A DNA stretch of 6,793 bases from Nitrospirota bacterium (GTDB lineage Bacteria > Nitrospirota > Nitrospiria > Nitrospirales > Nitrospiraceae), in NCBI GenBank assembly GCA_005877535.1, contig VBOM01000002.1:1-6793 (forward strand). Reading direction: 5' to 3'. This document shows positions 1 through 5,798 of this stretch, piece by piece. Under the pieces are notes generated by a model. It ran no database searches. It saw only the letters and a list, made by a program, of their open reading frames with translations, and was not told the origin of the DNA. Each line of letters opens with the position of its first letter. Position 1 is the first letter of the stretch. Made by a program: the position numbers and the translations under genes.

Positions 1-1168
1 GCCCGATGGCCTCTTGCCGGGGCCAGCCGAATATCTGTTGGGCTTGAACGTTCCATTCGGTGATGACTCCGGCGGCATCCATTCCGATGAAGCCATCGAG
101 CGCCAACTCGATAATGCGCCTCGTGTGTGTCTCGCTCTTGCGCAGCGACGCTTCGGCGTCCCTGGCGAGCGCACGCTCCTGTTGCGCGTGCCGATATTCC
201 CTTCGCACGCGTTTCACGGTCCACACCAAGAGGCCAAACGTTGGAACCACCACGGCGCCGCCAGCCAGGCCAAGGTTCCAGAGGACTTCTCGAATCGGCG
301 CCAGCACGTCGCGCCGATCCATGCGCATCAGCACCGTCCAATGCATACCCCCAAACTTGCCACGGGCTACAGTCCTGGCATAGCCGGTAATGACCGGCAC
401 GTGGCGACGCATGTGCTCCTCCTCGACATAACTGGACAGGGATCCTTCGCTTAACATTGCCGACGGTAGGCCGAGTCTTTTGAGATTGACGTGGCCCTTA
501 TGCTGGAGATCCGAATCAATGAAGGCAACCCCTTCCTCAGTCAGGAATTGGTATTCCAGCGCTCCCCAAAATCCCTCCCGCTCCCGGAAAGCCAGAAGCG
601 TCCCCGTCATGACGTTTTCCAACCCAGGAATCCCCACCCGCGTCGTCACGACCCCCAGGAATTCCCCGCGCTGCCCGGTGATGGGAGCCGTCACGGCTAT
701 TGCGTCAGGACCGCCCATCACTGCGAATGGCTCCACGTCCCCCATATGAACCCCTTGCCCGTTACGCACGGCCTGAAACCAGGGTTGGGCGCTGTAGTCC
801 CGCCCCACCGTGGCCGGGTCGGTGGCGACTACGATCTGTCCGCGCGGGTTTGTTGCGCCGATCCATAAGTAATCCGGGTACGCGGTCTTCATCCCGGCGA
901 CATACGCCGACTGAAATTCCCGATTGTGTGACTGCACGCTGAACGTCCTTGCCATCATCAGCACATCGCCATACCGTTCAATTAGAAATCGGTCCAGTTT
1001 GTCCGAGACTTCGGCGGCTGACAGGGCCAGGGTTTCGCCTGCTGTAGCAACCATGCGTGTTTCTACGTAGCGGAACGCGATTGCGCCGATGGTCAGCATG
1101 ACGACAGGCAGCACGCTGATGAGGACCGGCAGCCAGGAATACGTGCGTGGAGCCGTTGCTTCAGACAT
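1..1168 (-). CDS. Membrane sensor protein with dCache and PAS domains, 3' part beyond window
   Basis: Reading the minus strand from ATG at 1168 gives 389 residues with no stop before the left edge, so the C-terminal output domain is not seen. Layout: short cytoplasmic tail; hydrophobic segment at about 12-33 (SWLPVLISVLPVVMLTIGAI); periplasmic region at about 40-290 with dCache-like features (YPDYLWIGATNPRG, VVATDPATVGRDYS, PWFQAV, then APITGQRGEFLGVV); second TM at about 292-317 (LGLAGGAVVVPTFGLLVW); basic helical/coiled-coil linker at 320-345; then a PAS start (IIELALDGFIGMDAAGVITE, followed by WN and IFGWPRQEAIG). Proteins of this build are usually sensor histidine kinases or diguanylate cyclases/phosphodiesterases that bind a small extracellular ligand; which one applies cannot be told here. 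An in-frame ATG two codons upstream (1174) is equally possible. Neither start has a strong Shine-Dalgarno; only a purine-rich GGCGAAAAGA precedes them. The architecture is clear, the ligand and output unknown. Confidence 0.9.
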   Translation of the reverse strand, partial: MSEATAPRTYSWLPVLISVLPVVMLTIGAIAFRYVETRMVATAGETLALSAAEVSDKLDRFLIERYGDVLMMARTFSVQSHNREFQSAYVAGMKTAYPDYLWIGATNPRGQIVVATDPATVGRDYSAQPWFQAVRNGQGVHMGDVEPFAVMGGPDAIAVTAPITGQRGEFLGVVTTRVGIPGLENVMTGTLLAFREREGFWGALEYQFLTEEGVAFIDSDLQHKGHVNLKRLGLPSAMLSEGSLSSYVEEEHMRRHVPVITGYARTVARGKFGGMHWTVLMRMDRRDVLAPIREVLWNLGLAGGAVVVPTFGLLVWTVKRVRREYRHAQQERALARDAEASLRKSETHTRRIIELALDGFIGMDAAGVITEWNVQAQQIFGWPRQEAIG

Positions 1169-1240
1169 GGTCATTCATTCTTTTCGCCTGGTTGCTGCGC
1201 CGCATCAATCATGATCGGGACGTTCACTAGCCCGCATGAC

Positions 1241-1566
1241 TCATGACGCTGACCAATGTTCGGTTCCATACTCTTGGAATGACCGCTTGGAGATACCGCC
1301 CGTTCCGAATGGTGTCTGATTGGGATACCAGGAGGGGTTGAGGACCACGGTCACGGCGCGACCATCCTGGACCGACACCTGCATGCGGCTGATTCTGGTA
1401 CGCCCCTCCGCACTCCTACTGAGGTGACCCAGGCTGTGCAGCTCCTCGTGCAGCGTTAGCCGGGGACAGCCCCGGCGGCCAGGACCACCCAGCGCCAGAT
1501 AGCCAAAACAACCAAAAACGTTTTCTTTACCTTGACTAAGCTGTTTGCTAGAAGACAGGCGCTCAC
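1241..1566 (-). pseudogene. Possible small exported protein gene with a frameshift at 1462-1465
   Basis: A GTG at 1566 is preceded by AAGGAG at 1579-1574 with 7 bases between, an ideal ribosome binding site. The ORF reads MSACLLANSLVKVKKTF and then a hydrophobic run LVVLAIWRWVVLAAGAVPG, resembling a signal peptide or membrane anchor, and stops at TAA 1458-1456 after only 36 residues. One extra C in the minus-strand CCCC run (plus GGGG, 1462-1465) would join it to the frame used by the C-terminal part of the 1241-1822 ORF, which has good coding-like codon usage. The joined product would be 108 residues. The run sits in a 7-bp GC hairpin. The joined reading is inference: the sequence could be a decayed gene, a sequencing compression, or two unrelated chance frames. 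Function unknown. Confidence 0.22.
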
Positions 1567-1822
1567 CGCTTGACTCCTTGTACGACGCATTGCAGGTTCC
1601 CTCCCGAATTGTCCGATACGATCCGTCCTGTCTCACCGGAGGGCTTTGCGGCAGAGAAATAAGAACCCTTCCAGGTCGCACTGTTGGGCCAAGAGGATAC
1701 CGTTGTCCTTCTCTTGCATTCTGGCGGAATCGTTGGAAGTCGTTGTCCATGACTTGACCCGTACAATTGGGGTGCATATATTCGGAGTCTATTGCCCTCC
1801 TGTCAAGTAGGACTCCGCTCAT
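1241..1822 (-). CDS. Doubtful 193-codon open frame, hypothetical protein
   Basis: This is the longest open frame in the stretch between the sensor and the lipoprotein gene: ATG at 1822, TGA at 1241, 193 residues. I do not recognise it. It has no signal peptide, TM segment or known domain, and is rich in Gly, Ser, Arg and Pro. The last 75 or so codons (below about 1470) have strongly G/C-ending codons such as CTG CAC GAG GAG CTG CAC AGC, as real genes in this window do. The N-terminal half has much flatter third positions. Residues 125-135 read HEELHSLGHLS, resembling HExxHxxGxxH zinc-protease motifs but with Ser in place of the third ligand. No Shine-Dalgarno is seen before the ATG. Two alternative minus-frame readings of the same DNA are listed separately. 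At most one arrangement is right, and the true coding part may be only the C-terminal third. Confidence 0.28.
   Translation of the reverse strand: MSGVLLDRRAIDSEYMHPNCTGQVMDNDFQRFRQNAREGQRYPLGPTVRPGRVLISLPQSPPVRQDGSYRTIREGTCNASYKESSGERLSSSKQLSQGKENVFGCFGYLALGGPGRRGCPRLTLHEELHSLGHLSRSAEGRTRISRMQVSVQDGRAVTVVLNPSWYPNQTPFGTGGISKRSFQEYGTEHWSAS
1459..1476. repeat. 7-bp GC-rich inverted repeat with 4-base loop
   Basis: GCCGGGG (1459-1465) and CCCCGGC (1470-1476) are perfect complements separated by ACAG. There is no T-run on either side, so an intrinsic terminator is unlikely. It lies exactly where the two minus-strand frames of the possible small exported protein would have to be joined. Confidence 0.6.
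1563..1766 (-). CDS. Possible small ORF, hypothetical, start uncertain
   Basis: This alternative minus frame ends in TGA at 1565-1563. The downstream part, from SSWPNSATWKGSYF to LQCVVQGVKR-stop, looks protein-like and uses mostly G/C-ending codons. The part upstream of about 1690 does not look coding, and the only in-frame start is a TTG at 1766 with no ribosome site. Its stop overlaps the GTG start of another short ORF by four bases (GTGA), an arrangement typical of translationally coupled genes. It could be the 3' end of a small gene whose 5' end lies in another frame because of an old indel. I do not recognise the product. The overlap with the 193-codon frame at 1241-1822 means both cannot be real throughout. 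Confidence 0.2.
   Translation of the reverse strand: MYGSSHGQRLPTIPPECKRRTTVSSWPNSATWKGSYFSAAKPSGETGRIVSDNSGGNLQCVVQGVKR
1574..1579 (-). promoter_or_regulatory. Shine-Dalgarno AAGGAG upstream of GTG at 1566
   Basis: The minus strand reads AAGGAG, a 7-base spacer TCAAGCG, then GTGA, which is both a start (GTG) and the stop (TGA) of the preceding short frame. The match to the anti-SD is strong and the spacing optimal. It is the main sign that a small gene starts or once started here, but such a hexamer can occur by chance. Confidence 0.35.
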
Positions 1823-1835
1823 AACCTGAATGAGG

Positions 1836-1866
1836 TTGCCAGTGTCCTCGCCCTTTCAGTTATGCT
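1836..1866 (+). promoter_or_regulatory. Weak sigma70-like promoter candidate for the lipoprotein gene
   Basis: TTGCCA at 1836-1841 matches TTGACA at 5 of 6 bases and TATGCT at 1861-1866 matches TATAAT at 4 of 6, but the spacer is 19 bp, longer than the 17 preferred. Transcription would start near 1873. That would put the ATG at 1862 upstream of the transcript start and favour a later translation start. It is a pattern match only. Confidence 0.25.
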
Positions 1867-1900
1867 AGACTATCGCGTGAATAAACTGCACGAATTGCCC

Positions 1901-2827
1901 ATGTCTCATTATCCCCGACTTGCTCTTGTCCTTTTCACTGGAATCACCTTGGCCTTGTCTGCCTGCGCAACAGGACCTGATCTGGACTTAACGATCCATG
2001 AATCCGAGCGTGGTGCGGTGTATGTCGAACGGTTTCCCGATCGATCCTTTCAGGCTTCCCACCCAATGACGTTATCGGCCGTTACGATGGCCAGGGTACT
2101 TCGTGGCGTGGTCGTCAAGGATAGCCGAGGGTTGTTGGGAAACTTGGTCGCCGGAAAGCCGGAAGCCGTTCGAGCGTTTAGGGACGAGGACGTTGAGTAT
2201 CTGGCGCCGCTCTTGGTCGAGGGGCTTACCAGAGCTGCGTCGGACCAGCAGGTTGGGTTTCACGTCATCCAAATCGATACGCTGAACTCTCCGCAATCCA
2301 TCGGACCTGTGTTCTGCTTGTCTTCTGTCCGTTTCCCCGGTACCTGTTCCTCAGAACAGCCACTGGGGCCTGCAGCCGCGGAATCGACGAAGGGTTCGCT
2401 CTATGCCTACGGGCGGTCACTGTATCTGACCTTGACCGAGTATCGCCACCGGTTGGAGCAGGCCGAAACAATTAACATGGCCAATCGGCGCATTTCCAAT
2501 CCGAAGGGATTGGCGAACCGCACGGTGCAGTTCGTCCCGGAATCCGCCAAGCGCCCGGATAGCTATCGAACCGCACGCTCAACCGACGCGACTCTGGTGA
2601 TCGACTACGACCTGCTTGCCGCCATGCCTGCCGCACCGGACATGCGATCGACTGCCCCTCAACCACCAACACCTGCGAAGAGGGAGCCCACTCAGCGAGA
2701 TACCGATCTGGAGGCGCTACGGAAGGAGTTGCAGGACATCAAGAAGAAACTGGCGGAACAAGAAGCTGAGCGGACACGTTCCACCCCCTCGTCCTCTCTG
2801 AAGCTGACACCTCAACCGATTCCTTAG
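1901..2827 (+). CDS. Predicted outer-membrane lipoprotein of unknown function
   Basis: From ATG 1901 the product is 308 residues. The signal peptide has a single Arg (R6), then LALVLFTGITLAL and a lipobox L-S-A-C with Cys22, so lipidation and export are predicted; Ala at +2 suggests outer-membrane sorting. The mature part (ERGAVYVERFPDRSFQASHP, TMARVLRGVVVKD) fits no family I can name. Two further Cys (139, 149) could form a periplasmic disulfide. Residues about 243-266 are Pro/Ala-rich, followed by a charged heptad-like helix at 267-293 (DLEALRKELQDIKKKLAEQE), a likely coiled coil, and a Ser/Pro-rich tail. The frame is open further upstream, with alternative starts ATG 1862 and GTG 1877; none has a Shine-Dalgarno. 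I chose 1901 because it gives the most standard signal peptide. It stands alone on the plus strand and converges on the GAF-ANTAR gene. A structural or envelope-assembly role is possible but not shown. Confidence 0.85.
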   Translation: MSHYPRLALVLFTGITLALSACATGPDLDLTIHESERGAVYVERFPDRSFQASHPMTLSAVTMARVLRGVVVKDSRGLLGNLVAGKPEAVRAFRDEDVEYLAPLLVEGLTRAASDQQVGFHVIQIDTLNSPQSIGPVFCLSSVRFPGTCSSEQPLGPAAAESTKGSLYAYGRSLYLTLTEYRHRLEQAETINMANRRISNPKGLANRTVQFVPESAKRPDSYRTARSTDATLVIDYDLLAAMPAAPDMRSTAPQPPTPAKREPTQRDTDLEALRKELQDIKKKLAEQEAERTRSTPSSSLKLTPQPIP

Positions 2828-2863
2828 CCCCCCAGTGCCAGAGGACTTCCTGGTAGGCCGAAC

Positions 2864-4129
2864 CTATCCCCGCTGTTTCTCAGCCCGCTGGTCGAGTTCT
2901 CCAGCTAAGAGCACGGCCTCGGCTATCTCGCGCATCGACTTCCGGAAATCCATACTTTGCCGTTGAATGAGTTTGAAGGCCTCTTCTTCAGTCAGCTTCT
3001 TCGAGCGCATCAGGTAGCCCTTGGCCCGCTCCATGAGCTTCCGTACCGCCAGCGCTTCCTGCATCTCATAGGACTTCTCGACCAGGGTCGTATGCTCGAT
3101 GGCAATGGCGGCCTGATTGGCGATGGCCTGGAGCAACTTGACCTCTTCGCTGGTAAACACATGCGGAACGGACGTATAGCTGTTGATCACGCCCAGCGCC
3201 TTCTCCCGCACCATCATTGGTACCGAAACCAATGAGCACAGCCCTTCCTTCTTGGCCATATCCGGATACATATAGTCTCGATCGGTGGAGACGTCGACCA
3301 CGATAATCGGTCGACGCTCTTTCACAGCACGGCCACTGATACTCTGCCCGACTTTCAAGTTTGGCTTGCGACGATATTGTTCGCTGAGGCTTTGTGTCGC
3401 CGCGATCCGTAGTTCCCCGCTGGCTTCGTCCAATAACATAATCGAACAGATCTTGGAGTTCATCATTTGCGCGGTCATCGTCACCAGGAGTTGGAGCACG
3501 TCTTTGATCAGCCGACTCGATGCAACTGTTTCTGAGACCTGCGACAGCGTTTCCACTTGTAGGGCTTTGCGTTGCATTTGATCGTAGAGCCGCGCGTTCT
3601 CGATCGCTCCACCGACTTGATTGGCGATAGTCGAGAGTAACGCCAACTCATCCGGCCGATAGCGCTTGGGGCGTTTATGTTGGACATTGATCACGCCGAC
3701 CACTTCTTTTTTGGCCATGATCGGTACGGAGACAAAGGCTTGATGGCGGTCTTCTGGAAGGTTATGAAAAAACTTGAATCGTGGATCGTCGTTCGCATTA
3801 CTCGGAATCACGACGCGCGTTCGTTCCTGGGCGACCCACCCGGTGATGCCCTCTCCTAAACCGATCGTGATACGGCCAATCAATTTCGGATGAGGGTTCT
3901 TCGAGGCCCGAAGAATGAGTTCGTCTTGGCTATCCGACAACAGGTATAGGAGACAGGCGTCCGCCTTGGTGACTTCGACGACAACTTCGACGATATGTTT
4001 GAGAATTGCTTCGAGATCCAGTTGGTTGCTGATCGACTCAGAGATCAGATGGAGCACATCGAGTTCGCGTGTTTTTTCCCGCAAGGCCTGTTGGAGGTGA
4101 GCCACGGATGGCGTGTGTTTGGTCATCAT
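2864..4129 (-). CDS. GAF-GAF-ANTAR regulatory protein (putative transcription antiterminator)
   Basis: The product has 421 residues and is soluble, with no TM. A short N-terminal helix (HLQQALREKTRELDVLHLIS) leads into GAF domain 1 at about 38-178 (DACLLYLLSD, GLGEGITGWVAQERTRVVIP, VSVPIMAKKEVVGVINVQHK), a linker helix, and GAF domain 2 at about 207-347 (CSIMLLDEASGELRIAA, VGQSISGRAVKERRPIIVVD, SVPMMVREKALGVINSY). The C-terminus at about 350-412 is an ANTAR domain (ALAVRKLMERAKGYLMRSKK, EEEAFKLIQRQSMDFRKSMR, EIAEAVL). ANTAR domains bind paired RNA hairpins and block termination; GAF domains bind small ligands or tetrapyrroles. So it is probably a ligand-controlled antiterminator, though neither ligand nor RNA target is visible here. 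There is no receiver domain, so phosphorelay control through this protein is not expected. Two adjacent ATGs (4129, 4126) are possible starts; there is no strong SD. It starts 6 bases after aroB ends, so coupling or co-transcription is likely. Confidence 0.93.
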   Translation of the reverse strand: MMTKHTPSVAHLQQALREKTRELDVLHLISESISNQLDLEAILKHIVEVVVEVTKADACLLYLLSDSQDELILRASKNPHPKLIGRITIGLGEGITGWVAQERTRVVIPSNANDDPRFKFFHNLPEDRHQAFVSVPIMAKKEVVGVINVQHKRPKRYRPDELALLSTIANQVGGAIENARLYDQMQRKALQVETLSQVSETVASSRLIKDVLQLLVTMTAQMMNSKICSIMLLDEASGELRIAATQSLSEQYRRKPNLKVGQSISGRAVKERRPIIVVDVSTDRDYMYPDMAKKEGLCSLVSVPMMVREKALGVINSYTSVPHVFTSEEVKLLQAIANQAAIAIEHTTLVEKSYEMQEALAVRKLMERAKGYLMRSKKLTEEEAFKLIQRQSMDFRKSMREIAEAVLLAGELDQRAEKQRG

Positions 4130-4135
4130 AGAGAT

Positions 4136-5311
4136 TTACTTTGGCGCACGAGCCTTGCGATGAACAGGATGCTTGCCTGGCTGACGGCCACTCGCCGGTC
4201 GGCTCCCACGGCCGTGCCTGCTCTGAAACCACGCTGCACAGACCTGCTGCTCGATTGGCCGAATGACCACTTCCCCAATCCGCACTGGCCATACCCCGAT
4301 GACCCGCCCCTCGACCACCTTCTTGTCATGTTGCATGGCGCCCCAGAGGGACGTAAAAGATCTCGGTGAGACCTGTTCAGACAACCCAGCACGCTGCACC
4401 AGACTTCTGATTCGTTCGACAACTGCCCGCTCGCATAGGCCCATGTGACAAGCCAAATCCGCTTCTTGCACCAATCCAATCCCAACCGCTTCACCATGGA
4501 TCAGACCACGATAGCCTGCGAGTGACTCTAGAGCATGTCCTATCGTGTGGCCGTAATTGAGAATGCGTCGGCGGTCCGACTCCCGCTCGTCTGCGCCAAC
4601 CACCTGCGCTTTGATCTCGCAGGATCGCTTGATTGCGTGGGAAACGGGCTCTTCGTCGAGTTTCAACAGCGCAGGAGTCTCCTGCTCCAGAAAGGTGAAG
4701 AACTCCTCGTCGGCGATAATGCCGTATTTGATCACTTCAGCTAAACCAGCAATCCATTCGCGCCGTGGCAGGGTGCGTAGGGTAAGGGGATCGATCAATA
4801 CCGTGCGCGGCTGATAAAACGCCCCGATGAGATTCTTTCCCAACTGATGGTCCACGCCGGTTTTGCCCCCGACACTGGAATCTACTTGAGCCACAAGCGT
4901 GGTCGGCACTTGCACGAATGGGATTCCTCGTTGGTAGATTGCAGCGGCAAAGCCGGTGACATCACCGATGACTCCCCCACCAAGGGCCAGCAACAGGGAC
5001 TGACGTTCGAATTTGTGCCTGGCTAACTCATCGAGAATCTTGGCGATTGTTCCGAGCCTCTTTGTCCGCTCTCCTGGAGGCAAGATAATCGGAGTCGGGT
5101 CGTACCCCGCCTTGCAAAGCGAGCGGAGAGTCGCTTGTAGATAACGGCTTGCCACATGCCTATCTGTCACTACCCCGATCTTTGGAGAAGTCGTAAGGGC
5201 TCTGAGCCTCTCACCCACTGTCGCAAGTAACCCAGGATGGAGGACGATGTCGTAGCTCCGTTCCCCCAAGGTCACCGGCACAATCTGTTCCGCGACGCCG
5301 GCCACACTCAA
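4136..5311 (-). CDS. aroB: 3-dehydroquinate synthase
   Basis: This enzyme converts DAHP to 3-dehydroquinate in the shikimate pathway; it is cytosolic and uses NAD and a divalent metal. Read from TTG 5311 it has 391 residues. Hallmarks: VPVTLGERSYDIVLHPGLL near the N-terminus, ILPPGERTK (76-84), NAD-binding GGGVIGD (111-117), PTTLVAQVDSSVGGKTGVD (136-154), GLAEVIKYG with Glu192, NYGHTIGHALE (252-262) with His255, and HGEAVGIG with His272. Glu192, His255 and His272 correspond to the metal ligands of the family, so it looks active. The TTG start is chosen because AGGAG lies 9 bases upstream; GTG 5383 would add 24 residues but has no ribosome site, and GTG 5305 is a third option. The C-terminus runs about 40 residues past the usual end with a basic Arg/Gly/Pro/His-rich tail. 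pilQ lies upstream on the same strand, as in many Gram-negatives, but about 500 bp away, so aroB may have its own promoter. The GAF-ANTAR gene follows after 6 bp. Confidence 0.96.
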   Translation of the reverse strand: MSVAGVAEQIVPVTLGERSYDIVLHPGLLATVGERLRALTTSPKIGVVTDRHVASRYLQATLRSLCKAGYDPTPIILPPGERTKRLGTIAKILDELARHKFERQSLLLALGGGVIGDVTGFAAAIYQRGIPFVQVPTTLVAQVDSSVGGKTGVDHQLGKNLIGAFYQPRTVLIDPLTLRTLPRREWIAGLAEVIKYGIIADEEFFTFLEQETPALLKLDEEPVSHAIKRSCEIKAQVVGADERESDRRRILNYGHTIGHALESLAGYRGLIHGEAVGIGLVQEADLACHMGLCERAVVERIRSLVQRAGLSEQVSPRSFTSLWGAMQHDKKVVEGRVIGVWPVRIGEVVIRPIEQQVCAAWFQSRHGRGSRPASGRQPGKHPVHRKARAPK

Positions 5312-5320
5312 TGGCGGTCT

Positions 5321-5325
5321 CTCCT
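5321..5325 (-). promoter_or_regulatory. Shine-Dalgarno AGGAG supporting the TTG start of aroB
   Basis: The minus strand reads CAGGAGAGACCGCCA then TTG. The AGGAG core is 9 bases from the TTG at 5311. No comparable site precedes the GTG at 5383, so this site decides the start. If wrong, AroB simply has 24 more N-terminal residues. Confidence 0.6.
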
Positions 5326-5344
5326 GACCAAAAAGTACCAGTCG

Positions 5345-5368
5345 CCTATCCGATTCTTCTTGGATAGG
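5345..5368. repeat. Inverted repeat in the likely aroB leader
   Basis: CCTATCC (5345-5351) and GGATAGG (5362-5368) are perfect 7-base complements around a 10-base loop. With translation from TTG 5311, the hairpin would lie in the untranslated leader about 34 bases before the start codon and close to the ribosome site. With translation from GTG 5383 it would be coding. In the minus direction a TTTTT tract follows about 10 bases later, too far for a standard terminator. Confidence 0.5.
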
Positions 5369-5765
5369 AAGGCCTGGATTCACGACCCACTTCGCCGGGG
5401 GTGATGACGAATTGCGATGGCTGACATCGGGGGGGATGGTACCACAACGGTTGGGAAACTAGAAGGTTTTCAGATAGGCCTTCAAGCCAAAAGATCGCGT
5501 TTCACGGCCTCAGGAGTACTCTCTTTAGGCTTATTGAGCATCACTTGGTCATTTCAAATGGTCCTCTCTGCTTTCCAGGCTATGATGTATTCGAGTGTCG
5601 ACCGTCTTATACGCGCATACGACCAACGCCAGTCGCATTTTCAGGCGCCGGGCGGTGTCGACATTGATTATGTCAGAAATACGCAGCGGACTGGAGAGTA
5701 CGCACTGGAGGATCGAGATGATGCATCAACCGCGAAGGCTCACCACCTCTTGAGCTCCCCATCAA

Positions 5766-5798
5766 TGAAGAGCTAGACGCGAACCTTCTAGCTCTTCA
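5766..5798. repeat. Perfect 12-bp inverted repeat downstream of pilQ
   Basis: TGAAGAGCTAGA (5766-5777) and TCTAGCTCTTCA (5787-5798) pair perfectly over a 9-base loop. It begins 12 bases after the pilQ stop and could cap or end the pilQ transcript, or stabilise it. No T-run follows on the minus strand (next bases TTGATGGGG), so a classical intrinsic terminator is not supported. One arm contains the relic TAG stop of the duplicated pilQ tail. Confidence 0.75.

Larger units (their letters stand above)
1169..1860. other. Stretch of about 690 bp without a confident gene
   Basis: This lies between the 5' end of the sensor gene and the lipoprotein gene. It has the doubtful minus-strand ORFs listed here, a 7-bp GC hairpin, and a short palindrome CATGA-C-TCATG at 1235-1245 upstream of the sensor gene. 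No tRNA, rRNA, insertion sequence or CRISPR repeat was seen. The leading 5' regions of the divergently oriented neighbours must include their promoters; only a weak candidate for the plus-strand gene could be suggested. Confidence 0.6.

Noticed and set aside
14..942. Several plus-strand open frames over the left end
   Set aside because: They are antisense to the dCache-PAS sensor gene, whose minus-strand translation has coherent TM, dCache and PAS features; the plus frames show no domain.
1235..1245. Palindrome CATGA-C-TCATG as an operator for the sensor gene
   Set aside because: Five-base arms are short enough to be chance and no second copy was seen near either neighbouring gene.
1418..1450. 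Calling the HEELH-containing frame a metalloprotease
   Set aside because: The third metal ligand of the metzincin pattern is missing, the surrounding domain is absent and the frame itself is doubtful.
2828..2863. Imperfect hairpin CCAGAGGA/TTCCTGG between the convergent genes as a bidirectional terminator
   Set aside because: The stem has a bulge and G-T pairs and no T-run follows on either strand; too weak to annotate.
3995..4497. Open frames on both strands across the aroB/GAF-ANTAR junction
   Set aside because: They overlap two confidently identified genes in other frames and have no motifs.
5531..5560. TTGAAA on the minus strand at about 5557-5552 as a -35 box for aroB
   Set aside because: No acceptable -10 hexamer lies at 16-18 bp; the nearest matches are 2-3 of 6.
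5417..5776. A 119-codon plus-strand open frame in the pilQ-aroB spacer with a hydrophobic middle
   Set aside because: No Shine-Dalgarno, flat third-base usage, no recognisable family, and its end lies in the inverted repeat next to pilQ. It is antisense to the flanking genes and most likely chance.
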